This document shows, in pieces, positions 24,486-32,039 of a stretch of 64,000 nt of DNA. A program made the translations under genes and the position numbers. Below the pieces are notes generated by a model. That model was not told the origin of the DNA, made no database searches, and was given only the letters and a program-made list of their open reading frames with translations. Source of the stretch: Paenibacillus sp. RC67. Lineage in GTDB: Bacteria > Bacillota > Bacilli > Paenibacillales > NBRC-103111. The stretch spans positions 4,425,501-4,489,500 of the forward strand of contig NZ_CP125098.1 in NCBI RefSeq assembly GCF_030020805.1, read 5' to 3'. Within the stretch, counting starts at the first letter, position 1. Each line of letters begins with the position of its first letter.

Positions 24486-25184
24486 TCAGATGATTCCATC
24501 ATAGATCCACTGCTCTAATCTTGAAGGGTACCAGGCTCCTCTTTCCCATGCAAGAACAAATGATTCATACCGCCGGTTTTCAGGGAACGATTCCAGATCG
24601 CCAAAGTATCTTTTAATAGCATAAATTTGCGATGCATGGGCGCGCAGAGCTTCGGCTTTCATAGCCCAATACGGTTCCGTATCCAAAGTAATCGAGGGAT
24701 GATGACCGTTCTCTTTCAAAGTATTGGATGCAATGTAATAAAGCTTTTGAACCGAAGGGCAGCGTCCACTTAAAACGGCAGAGGTAGCAATTTTAGATAT
24801 AGTCATATGATCGGGATGAAAATTACCCCCATCCTCCGGAAAAGTGACAACCACCTCAGGCCTATGTTCACGAATAAAATCGATCACTCGTTCCGTAAAT
24901 GTACTTGCCTCGATTTCTTTTAATTTCCCGTCCGGATACCCCAGATGCTCCACCTTGCCTAATCCAAGAATATTAGCCGCATTAATCATCTCCCGTTCAC
25001 GCTGTGCTCCGAGCTCTTCGTTCGATAGATGACCTACATCGCCATTCTTCTTCCCGGCATCCCCTCGGGTAGCCAACAATAGTACAGGCGCTTCCCCTTG
25101 CTCTGCAAGGCGTTTAATTAAACTCGCGCATAGAAAGGTCTCATCATCGGGATGAGCAAATATAAAAGCGGTTGATCGACTCAT
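24486..25184 (-). CDS. PIG-L family deacetylase
   Basis: A 232-residue zinc-dependent N-deacetylase of the LmbE/PIG-L family, which removes acetyl groups from N-acetylglucosaminyl conjugates (for example in bacillithiol synthesis or glycan turnover). Zinc motif AHPDDE at residues 9-14 and the second ligand region GNFHPDHMTISKIA are intact. Three ATG codons in a row follow GGAGGAGGAGG; I use the last (25184, MSRSTAF), though the first at 25190 is equally possible. An open N-terminal extension of hydrophobic residues lies in the leader and is not likely translated. It resembles BshB-type enzymes, but no other bacillithiol gene is near, so no symbol is given. Confidence 0.85.
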   Translation of the reverse strand: MSRSTAFIFAHPDDETFLCASLIKRLAEQGEAPVLLLATRGDAGKKNGDVGHLSNEELGAQREREMINAANILGLGKVEHLGYPDGKLKEIEASTFTERVIDFIREHRPEVVVTFPEDGGNFHPDHMTISKIATSAVLSGRCPSVQKLYYIASNTLKENGHHPSITLDTEPYWAMKAEALRAHASQIYAIKRYFGDLESFPENRRYESFVLAWERGAWYPSRLEQWIYDGII

Positions 25185-25318
25185 CATCATCCTCCTCCTC
25201 CCACTTATTATATCAATACTTTGCGATAGACATAAGAGGAGCGAAACCATATTAAGCCCGAACCATATTAATAGAAAAACATATACTATACCATGTCCCA
25301 CTCGAAAGGAGGAGTATT

Positions 25319-25579
25319 ATGTCTACTCATCATAATTATAAAAAATGCAAGCAATATATGCACCGTCAGGTCCGAATCACTACCGTTCACGGTAAAACCT
25401 ATGTTGGCAAAATTGTAAAAGTGGATAAAAATAAAGTATATATTCAAGCTGTTCGCCCTGCCGGAAAAAATAAAGCTACCGTTTCTTTCTTCCCTTTCAT
25501 ACTCCCACTTGTCTTATTTGATTTGCTTGTCATTGCTCTGTTCGAAAGTAGACCCCGGTTCGGTCGCGGCTGCTTCTAA
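25319..25579 (+). CDS. small Sm-like protein with hydrophobic tail
   Basis: An 86-residue protein. Residues 10-50 (KCKQYMHRQVRITTVHGKTYVGKIVKVDKNKVYIQAV) resemble an Sm/Lsm-type small barrel, as seen in several short Firmicute proteins. Residues 55-78 form one hydrophobic segment, followed by a basic tail. Preceded by GGAGG. It is divergent from the PIG-L gene and followed by a terminator. Function unknown. Confidence 0.65.
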   Translation: MSTHHNYKKCKQYMHRQVRITTVHGKTYVGKIVKVDKNKVYIQAVRPAGKNKATVSFFPFILPLVLFDLLVIALFESRPRFGRGCF

Positions 25580-25581
25580 TC

Positions 25582-25613
25582 GAAAGTCCCTCTGTTATGA
25601 GGGGCTTTTTTTT
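25582..25613. terminator. Terminator between two small genes
   Basis: AAGTCCCTC / GAGGGGCTT stem followed by a T8 run on the plus strand; also suits the convergent minus-strand gene. Confidence 0.85.
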
Positions 25614-25622
25614 ATTAACAAC

Positions 25623-25787
25623 TCATGCCGTAGCCGGCTGTTCATTCTTTAAGAATACATGAACTTGGCTGCACAAACCTGCATGGTATAACTTAGTATC
25701 AAAATAATGAAATCCGCTTTTGAATACGACTTCATCTTTCGTATAGTTAAAATGATGCAGATTTTTACAAAAGATACAATAGTACAT
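25623..25787 (-). CDS. small CxxC protein
   Basis: A 54-residue frame starting MYYCIFCKNLHHFNYTKDEVVF with a CxxC pair and conserved-looking His residues, then LYHAGLCSQVHVFLKNEQP, suggesting a small zinc-binding protein. GAGGTG precedes the ATG at 25787 with six bases spacing; the longer frame to 25829 has no good signal. Family not recognised. Confidence 0.55.
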   Translation of the reverse strand: MYYCIFCKNLHHFNYTKDEVVFKSGFHYFDTKLYHAGLCSQVHVFLKNEQPATA

Positions 25788-26006
25788 AAGTCGCACCTCT
25801 TTTTTCTTAATCAATATCAATTTACACATACTATTATGAAGAAAATATGATTATTATGCAGATTTTTGTGAAATTTTTGTAAATAATGGTATACGATGAT
25901 TTGTTGTTATATAGTTTAGTTTAGAGAGTAATCAATATACCGTTGCTTACAAATGATAAGTGTGTTATATTACATATAATTCCTATTGGAAAGGTGGTAT
26001 TTTAGT

Positions 26007-26624
26007 ATGAGTAATTCCAGTTTGGTTCTTAATCAGGTTCATGAAGAGGTTCAGGCTCATCGCAAATCCGAATATCCCATCAATCCTGTCTTTCTGAATC
26101 GTTGGTCACCTCGTGCCTATTCCAATCAAAAGGTATCAGACGCAGACCTTCTCACCGTCTTGGAAGCCGCTCATTGGGCACCTTCCTCGTTTAACGACCA
26201 GCCTTGGCGTTTTATCGTTGCCAAAACGGATGAGCAGCTAGCCGTATTTCATCAGTTCCTAAATGAATTTAACCGGTCATGGGCTGATAAAGCTCCTGTT
26301 CTGGTGTTAATTGCTTCAGACAAAACAAGAGCCAATGGAGATGCAAACCCTGCTCACTCGTTTGATGCGGGAACCGCATGGGGCTATTTGGCACTTCAGG
26401 CCAAATTGCTTGGTTTGGCAACTCATGCCATAGGCGGTTTTGATAAAGCTCAAGCTCGCGCTTTGTTGAATGTACCTGACGAATTTGAATTGCATGCCGT
26501 GGTGACGATCGGTTATCAGGGGGATGCAAGCATACTGCCAGAGCCGCTCCAGCAGCGTGAAGTACCTAATGAGCGGAGACCGCTCCAAGAAGTTATTTAT
26601 GAAGGAAGCGTAGCATCCAAATAA
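26007..26624 (+). CDS. nitroreductase family protein
   Basis: A 205-residue FMN-dependent oxidoreductase. Typical features: NRWSPRAYSNQKVSDADLLTVLEAAHWAPSSFNDQPWRFIVA (FMN phosphate and ring contacts), GTAWGYLALQAKLLGLATHAIGGFD and a C-terminal VTIGYQGD. Members reduce nitro compounds, quinones or other electron acceptors with NAD(P)H. ATG 26007 is used because GGAAAGGTGG ends nine bases upstream; the TTG at 25986 overlaps that signal. It is monocistronic with a strong terminator. Confidence 0.92.
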   Translation: MSNSSLVLNQVHEEVQAHRKSEYPINPVFLNRWSPRAYSNQKVSDADLLTVLEAAHWAPSSFNDQPWRFIVAKTDEQLAVFHQFLNEFNRSWADKAPVLVLIASDKTRANGDANPAHSFDAGTAWGYLALQAKLLGLATHAIGGFDKAQARALLNVPDEFELHAVVTIGYQGDASILPEPLQQREVPNERRPLQEVIYEGSVASK

Positions 26625-26631
26625 ACGCACT

Positions 26632-26663
26632 AAAGCGGAGCATCCAGTGCTCCGCTTTTTTTT
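26632..26663 (+). terminator. Terminator of the nitroreductase gene
   Basis: AAAGCGGAGCA / TGCTCCGCTTT stem followed by a T run. Confidence 0.9.
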
Positions 26664-26679
26664 AATGATTCCACTTGCG

Positions 26680-26909
26680 TTAAGTCTGATAATACGTTTG
26701 TTTCTCCGTCTCCTTCACAGGCTGAAGCACGACTTGGTGCAGCGCAGAGCGGTCAATAATTTTAATCTTCCCTCTTTGGGTAACATTCAGCTGGAACGTC
26801 GCCATTCGCCCAGTATGCGAGCAACTGTTTGTCTAGTCAAACCACAGCATTGAGCTAAAAATTGTTGGGATACCGAGATGCTTCCTCTCCCTCTTCTATA
26901 TAATAGCGC
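26680..26909 (-). pseudogene. Crp/Fnr-family regulator, C-terminal remnant
   Basis: The minus strand encodes a recognisable winged helix-turn-helix of the Crp/Fnr type: ISVSQQFLAQCCGLTRQTVARILGEW, then a TGA stop within the wing, then LPKEGRLKIIDRSALHQVV in the same frame and a TAA at 26680. The sensor domain is missing upstream (stop at 26910-26912). So it is a decayed gene with an internal stop and no N-terminal half. About 76 codons remain. It explains most of the 475-base stretch between the nitroreductase and the next small gene. Confidence 0.75.
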
Positions 26910-26969
26910 TCACATGGAAAGTGTACTTGGAATAAGCTAGCTCCGTCTATCACATATGCGACACAACAG

Positions 26970-26998
26970 AAAAAACCTCGCACTCTACGCACGAGGTT
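26970..26998 (-). terminator. Hairpin with T run on the minus strand
   Basis: AACCTCG / CGAGGTT stem with an 11-base loop; on the minus strand it ends in TTTTTTCTG. No minus-strand gene ends directly upstream, so it may be a relic associated with the Crp remnant. Confidence 0.5.
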
Positions 26999-27099
26999 CC
27001 TACCTTATTTATGTCATATTCAATAATGCGGATACATATAATGAATATCATGTCCAATTATGGAACAAGCATGAGCCTATAGCAAAAAGGGGAGCGTGA

Positions 27100-27330
27100 T
27101 TGCACGTGTGGGAAAGCGTACTAAAAAAAGAACAATGGGAAATTCAAGTCGACCAAGATCATAAATCGATTATGCTTAACGTCTCCACAAATCCTATGAA
27201 CGACGAAACCGTTTCTTTGCAATTAGATCAGTCCGAGCTTTTCGAGCTCATCCATACGTTTTTATCGATCAATCGTTCCTTTAATAATGAGACTATGTAC
27301 TACGATGATTTGGCTGCCGATCATTCGTAA
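27100..27330 (+). CDS. small acidic protein, unknown function
   Basis: A 76-residue frame with TTG start after AAAGGGGAG (five bases spacing). Sequence begins MHVWESVLKKEQWEIQVDQDH, then LNVSTNPMNDETVSLQLDQSELFELIHTFLSINRS; acidic, soluble and probably a small alpha/beta protein. It converges on the HAD gene without spacing. Family not recognised. Confidence 0.55.
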   Translation: MHVWESVLKKEQWEIQVDQDHKSIMLNVSTNPMNDETVSLQLDQSELFELIHTFLSINRSFNNETMYYDDLAADHS

Positions 27331-28170
27331 TTAGGTCTCCAGCAAACCCTGAATGTACTTGGCTACTCCGTCTTCCGAATTCGATTCGATTGTCCTATCC
27401 GCTATCGCTTTAAGCTCAGGCTGGGCATTGGCAACAGCAATTCTTAAGCCGGCAGCTTCAAACAATCCGATATCGTTCAAATTATCGCCAAACACGATAA
27501 TATCCTCTGGTAAGCAGCCTATATGATTCGCCCACATCAGCAATCCGTCTCGTTTGTTAGCTTTCGGATGGCTTACTTCCAGAAAATAATGATTCGCAAT
27601 GTAATTGTCCGGCATGAAATGCAGGTGGACTCCATCCTGAAACTGATCACGGATCGCCTGCACTAAGAGTTCCAGCTCTTCTTTAAGACCTATATAGGTA
27701 AGGATCAACGTTTGAAAAAGCTCAGAGTAGAGCAGCTCCGGGAGCTCGCGGAATCTTGTATCATTAGGACGGCTAGCAAGAAACTCCAGATCACCTTTAC
27801 GCTGGAGTGGTTCATGCAGCACTCTTTCCTCATTGTGGTTATCCAAAGCAAACCATAACGGACTTAAACCAAATCCTTTACCTAAACGAATCACTTGATC
27901 GGTGAGCGATGGGTCAAGAAAGGCTCCATCCAGCTTTTTCATTTCAAGTGGATCGAACAAGAGTGCTCCATTATAAAGAATCAATGGATACTTCCATTTA
28001 ACATTGCCTACAACGGCTGTAGAGCTTTTATAGCTTCTGGCTGTCGCATAGCTCATGACAATGCCTTGCTCCAACGCAGAATGAACCACTTCTTCGGCAA
28101 AAGGCGACAATACAGCATCCGAACGAAGCAGCGTACCGTCCAAATCAGTGACTACGTAGTATTTTTCCAA
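27331..28170 (-). CDS. Cof-type HAD-IIB family phosphatase
   Basis: A 279-residue cytosolic haloacid-dehalogenase phosphatase. Motif I is VTDLDGTLLRSD (nucleophile Asp), motif II near MSYATARSYKSS, and the C-terminal motifs HPKANKRDGLLMW and IIVFGDNLNDIGLFEAAGLRIAVANA are typical of Cof/YbdK-like sugar-phosphate or nucleotide phosphatases with a large C2 cap. The TTG at 28170 is preferred because GAGGGG precedes it; the frame open to 28212 would begin inside the glgA terminator. Substrate is unknown. Confidence 0.9.
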   Translation of the reverse strand: MEKYYVVTDLDGTLLRSDAVLSPFAEEVVHSALEQGIVMSYATARSYKSSTAVVGNVKWKYPLILYNGALLFDPLEMKKLDGAFLDPSLTDQVIRLGKGFGLSPLWFALDNHNEERVLHEPLQRKGDLEFLASRPNDTRFRELPELLYSELFQTLILTYIGLKEELELLVQAIRDQFQDGVHLHFMPDNYIANHYFLEVSHPKANKRDGLLMWANHIGCLPEDIIVFGDNLNDIGLFEAAGLRIAVANAQPELKAIADRTIESNSEDGVAKYIQGLLET

Positions 28171-28202
28171 ACGTATCCCCTCTTTTGTTTGCATATTAAA
28201 AA

Positions 28203-28235
28203 CGTAAACCAACGCCTATAAGACGTTGGTTTATG
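28203..28235 (-). terminator. Terminator of the glg operon
   Basis: AAACCAACG / CGTTGGTTT stem followed by ACGTTTTTA on the minus strand, 29 bases after the glgA stop codon. Confidence 0.85.
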
Positions 28236-28263
28236 GTCGTTCTATTAGCTTATAGCCGACTCT

Positions 28264-29691
28264 CTAATGGATCAATTGCTCATACAAGGCAGCGTATTGC
28301 TGGGCGGATTTGCGCCAGCTGAAATCCTTTTTCTTGATGTTGGCCATGATCCTGCCCCAGGACTCTTCATCATGATACAGATTCACGGCTCTTTCCACGG
28401 TGTACAGCATATCGTGCGCATTGTAATGAGTAAAGCTGAACCCCGTTCCTTCTCCGGTCAATTCGTTGTAAGGCTGTACAGTATCCTTCAATCCTCCTGT
28501 TTCGCGTACAATTGGAACAGAGCGATAACGCATCGCTATGAGCTGTCCAATTCCGCACGGCTCGAACTGGGACGGCATAAGGAACATGTCTGAACCAGCA
28601 TAAATTTGGCGTGCCAATCCTTCATTGAACCCAATGTTCGCCGACAGCTTGTCCGGATAACGGTCTGCAGCCCAGCGGAACAGCTGTTCAAATCGATGCT
28701 CACCTGTTCCCAGGATAACCCATTGCGCGTCGATTCTTATTAATTCTTCAATAACCCTATCAATTAAAGCAAGGCCTTTTTGATCGACCAGACGCGTAAC
28801 GAGCGCTATCAACGGAACATCCTTATTCACCGGCAGGCCGAGCTTCTCTTGCAGCTTGACTTTGTTCAGCAGCTTTTTCGGTATGGAATCCCGGTAATTG
28901 ACTTCCAAATGGGGGTCGTTCATCGGATCAAATTCTTCGTAATCTATCCCATTGACAATTCCAAGAAGTCGTCCACTTTGGCTGCGCATCAGGCTATCCA
29001 AGTACTCACCGTAAAAAGGAGTCTGAATTTCCTGGGCATAAGTCGGACTTACAGTCGTAATGTAATCCGAGTACAGCAAGCCGCCTTTCATAAAGCTGGC
29101 TCCCCCATACTGCTCCAGTGCATACCCCGTAAAGTGTTCATCTCCTAAAGCGAAGAAATCTTTAAACTGCTCTTTGGCGAACACACCTTGGTACTTCAGA
29201 TTGTGAATCGTCATCACCGTTTTTATATGAGCGTACTCTGGTTGATAGCTGAAATGAGCCCTGTAGAGCACGGGGATCATGCCGGCTTGCCAATCATGAC
29301 AATGAATAATGTCTGGAATGAAATCCATATGCTGCATCGAATCCATGACTGCCCGACAGAAAAAAGCATACCGTTCCGCATCATCGCCATAACCATAACA
29401 GCCCCGGCGATTGTAATAATATTCGTTATCTACAAAATAAAACTGGATGCCTTCATGCTCTAGCTTGAAAAGGCCGCAATACAGCTCTCTCCAACCCATT
29501 TGTAATGTGAAGGTAGCAACAGTCTCCATAGCTTGGGTATAGGTCTCGGGGATATCCTCATACTTGGGCAGTATGACTCTAACATCGATCCCTTGCTTTG
29601 CCAATTCCTTAGGCAATGATCCAATAACATCGGCCAAGCCTCCCGTTTTGGCAAAAGGTACGGCTTCCGACGCGGCGAATAACACTTTCAT
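28264..29691 (-). CDS. glgA: glycogen synthase
   Basis: GT5 glycosyltransferase, 475 residues, that adds glucose from ADP-glucose to the growing alpha-1,4-glucan. Motif AKTGGLADVIGSLPKEL near residue 14 binds the ADP moiety; ALVTRLVDQKGL and GLKDTVQPY are the usual C-terminal GT-B signatures. Last gene of glgB-glgC-glgD-glgA. Separated from glgD by 63 bases that hold a perfect 12-base hairpin (29719-29746). Confidence 0.96.
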   Translation of the reverse strand: MKVLFAASEAVPFAKTGGLADVIGSLPKELAKQGIDVRVILPKYEDIPETYTQAMETVATFTLQMGWRELYCGLFKLEHEGIQFYFVDNEYYYNRRGCYGYGDDAERYAFFCRAVMDSMQHMDFIPDIIHCHDWQAGMIPVLYRAHFSYQPEYAHIKTVMTIHNLKYQGVFAKEQFKDFFALGDEHFTGYALEQYGGASFMKGGLLYSDYITTVSPTYAQEIQTPFYGEYLDSLMRSQSGRLLGIVNGIDYEEFDPMNDPHLEVNYRDSIPKKLLNKVKLQEKLGLPVNKDVPLIALVTRLVDQKGLALIDRVIEELIRIDAQWVILGTGEHRFEQLFRWAADRYPDKLSANIGFNEGLARQIYAGSDMFLMPSQFEPCGIGQLIAMRYRSVPIVRETGGLKDTVQPYNELTGEGTGFSFTHYNAHDMLYTVERAVNLYHDEESWGRIMANIKKKDFSWRKSAQQYAALYEQLIH

Positions 29692-29718
29692 GGCTTCCTA
29701 CCACTCCTTTATTATTTT

Positions 29719-29746
29719 GCGTGTTGGAAAATAATTTCCAACACGC
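29719..29746 (-). promoter_or_regulatory. Stable hairpin between glgD and glgA
   Basis: GCGTGTTGGAAA - ATAA - TTTCCAACACGC, a perfect 12-base stem with a 4-base loop. It lies just upstream of the glgA ribosome binding site and lacks a T run on the minus strand. It may be an mRNA processing or stability element that adjusts glgA relative to glgBCD, or a weak attenuator. Confidence 0.6.
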
Positions 29747-29754
29747 TATTTTAT

Positions 29755-30864
29755 CTAAATAACCTTGGTCTTGGAAGCAATAAACGGTGCTTGTTTGTCT
29801 CCTGTCAGTACTCGTCCTCGACTGATAAACACATCCTTATCCAGAATCGCATTCTCAATAATGACGTTTTCTTCAATTTCGCAGTTTTGCAAGATGATGC
29901 TGTTCTTCACGTAAGCTCCTTTGCGGATCTTAACGCCCCGGAACAAGATGCTGTTCTCCACCTTGCCTTCAATGGTGCATCCATTGGCAATCAATGCATT
30001 GCGAGCATGTGCGTTTTCCGCATAGCGGGCAGGAGGCTCATCCTTAACCTTAGTGAAGATCAGATTCTTCTGGAAGAACAGTTCGCGCCATACCTTCGGA
30101 TTCAATAGCTGCATGCTATGCTTGTAGTAGCTTTGTATCGTATTCACTATGCCAGTATGCCCGGTATGCAGATAACCATAGACGCTGAGCTTATCGATAT
30201 TTTTCATAATTCCATCTCTTACCAAATGGTCATAACCCTGCGCCAAGCAAGATTCGACCATATCCAGAAGCAGCTCCTTGCTCATCACATACATCTCCAT
30301 AGAGATGTTATCATTCCGCAAGCGCCCTGAATGATCCTCCATAACGGTTACCTGACCGTCCTCCTTGACGGCAAGCCGGCGAAACTTAGCAAATTCCTCA
30401 TCCTCAGCCTGCTTATAGACAACAGTGATATCTGCGTTATTCTCCAGGTGTTGATCCAATACGTCGTTCAGATCGATATTGCACACAATATGGCTGCGGG
30501 AAATAACGACATACTCTTCCCTGGCACGGTAGAAGTAGTCCCGATGGCTATAGAATTGAAATAAATCGCCGCGCGCCATTCCTGTCGTTTCATGAAGGAT
30601 CGCTGGCAGCAGGAACAAGCCCCCGCGTTTGCGGTCCAGATCCCATTCCTTGCCCGAGCCGAGATGGTCCATCAAGGAACGGAATTTATGCTGAGTAAAC
30701 ACAGCAACATTTTCCATGCCCGAATTCACCATGTTCGATAACGTAAAATCAATCAAGCGATATCTCGCTCCGAACGGCACGGAGGCCACGCAGCGAGAAT
30801 AGGTCAGTTCTTCCAGGTCATCCGGTTCGTTCACCAGATTGATTACGCCCATCATACGCTTCAT
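29755..30864 (-). CDS. glgD: glucose-1-phosphate adenylyltransferase, GlgD subunit
   Basis: A 369-residue non-canonical partner subunit of ADP-glucose pyrophosphorylase. It keeps the nucleotidyltransferase-like fold (VPFGARYRLIDFTLSNMVNSGMENVAVFTQHKFRSLMDHLGSGKEWDL) and a C-terminal left-handed beta helix (NSILFRGVKIRKGAYVKNSIILQNCEIEENVIIENA) but departs from the catalytic pattern of GlgC. In Bacillus the GlgC-GlgD heterotetramer is the active form. Six bases after glgC. Confidence 0.95.
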   Translation of the reverse strand: MKRMMGVINLVNEPDDLEELTYSRCVASVPFGARYRLIDFTLSNMVNSGMENVAVFTQHKFRSLMDHLGSGKEWDLDRKRGGLFLLPAILHETTGMARGDLFQFYSHRDYFYRAREEYVVISRSHIVCNIDLNDVLDQHLENNADITVVYKQAEDEEFAKFRRLAVKEDGQVTVMEDHSGRLRNDNISMEMYVMSKELLLDMVESCLAQGYDHLVRDGIMKNIDKLSVYGYLHTGHTGIVNTIQSYYKHSMQLLNPKVWRELFFQKNLIFTKVKDEPPARYAENAHARNALIANGCTIEGKVENSILFRGVKIRKGAYVKNSIILQNCEIEENVIIENAILDKDVFISRGRVLTGDKQAPFIASKTKVI

Positions 30865-30870
30865 AAGAAC

Positions 30871-32034
30871 TCACCCTTTCAAATTGGCCATCGTTGCCAT
30901 ATTGATAATCTCGTTACCGCCGATCAACACAATGTTGGAGTTCTCATCTGGCTCACCAATCACGCAGCCATCTTCAATGACAGTACCTTCGCCAATGATG
31001 GCTTTGTATATTTTTACGTTGTTCCCGATACGTACATTCGGCATAATGACGGAATCTTTAATAAAGCTTCCTTCCCCTACCTGTACTCCATAGAACAAGA
31101 CGGAATGGTCTACTTCCCCGAAGACACTGCAGCCTTCGTTAACCAAACTGCGATGTATTTGTGCAGTTGGAGCTATATATTGACCCGGATGGCATGGATT
31201 AACTGAATAAATACGCCACTCACGGTCATTAAGGTTGAATTGCGGTTCATTTTCCAGCAAGTCCATGTTGGCTTCCCATAGGCTTTCTATCGTCCCCACA
31301 TCTTTCCAGTAGCCTTCGAACGGATAAGCAAACAGGTTTAATTTTTCCCGCAGCATAAGCGGAATAACATCTTTTCCGAAGTCTTTGCTTGAATCCGGAT
31401 TCGTTTCATCCTTACTCAAATACGATTTGAGCACCTGCCAATTGAATATGTAAATGCCCATGGAAGCCAGATTGCTCTTAGGCTCTTTCGGCTTTTCGGC
31501 AAACTCGACGACACGTTCTTCATCGTCCGTACTCATAATACCGAAGCGGCTTGCTTCCTCCCACTTCACCTCGATGACAGCAATAGTTGCATCGGCCTCT
31601 TTTTGCTTATGAAAATCAAGCATGGCGTCGTAATCCATCTTATAGATGTGATCACCCGAAATGACAAGCACATACTCAGGGTCATATTGCTCAATGAACG
31701 AAATATTGCGGTAAATGGCGTTAGCCGTTCCTTTGTACCAATCCCCGCCCTGCTGCTCCATATACGGAGGCAGAACAGTAACACCGCCGTTTTTGCGGTC
31801 TAGATCCCAAGGCGTTCCAATGCCGATATATGTATTTAAAACCAAAGGTTGATATTGTGTAAGGACTCCAACGGTATCAATCCCTGAGTTCGTGCAATTG
31901 CTTAGCGTAAAATCAATAATACGGTACTTTCCTCCAAAATGAACCGCAGGCTTCGCCAGTTTATTGGTCAACACGCCTAAACGACGTCCTTCACCTCCCG
32001 CAAGCAGCATGGCCACACACTCTTTTTTTCGCAT
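30871..32034 (-). CDS. glgC: glucose-1-phosphate adenylyltransferase, catalytic subunit
   Basis: A 387-residue enzyme making ADP-glucose from glucose-1-phosphate and ATP, the committed step of bacterial glycogen synthesis. Clear motifs: CVAMLLAGGEGRRLGVLTNKLAKPAVHFGGKYRIIDF (nucleotide and Lys ligands), YVLVISGDHIYKMDY, FEGYWKDVGTIESLWEAN. C-terminal beta-helix repeats. Five bases after glgB on the same transcript. Confidence 0.97.
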   Translation of the reverse strand: MRKKECVAMLLAGGEGRRLGVLTNKLAKPAVHFGGKYRIIDFTLSNCTNSGIDTVGVLTQYQPLVLNTYIGIGTPWDLDRKNGGVTVLPPYMEQQGGDWYKGTANAIYRNISFIEQYDPEYVLVISGDHIYKMDYDAMLDFHKQKEADATIAVIEVKWEEASRFGIMSTDDEERVVEFAEKPKEPKSNLASMGIYIFNWQVLKSYLSKDETNPDSSKDFGKDVIPLMLREKLNLFAYPFEGYWKDVGTIESLWEANMDLLENEPQFNLNDREWRIYSVNPCHPGQYIAPTAQIHRSLVNEGCSVFGEVDHSVLFYGVQVGEGSFIKDSVIMPNVRIGNNVKIYKAIIGEGTVIEDGCVIGEPDENSNIVLIGGNEIINMATMANLKG

Positions 32035-32039
32035 CCAAC

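Noticed and set aside
25185..25301. Hydrophobic N-terminal extension of the PIG-L protein
   Set aside because: It precedes a strong GGAGGAGGAGG and three ATG codons; the enzyme's usual start is MSRSTAF, so the extension is leader sequence.
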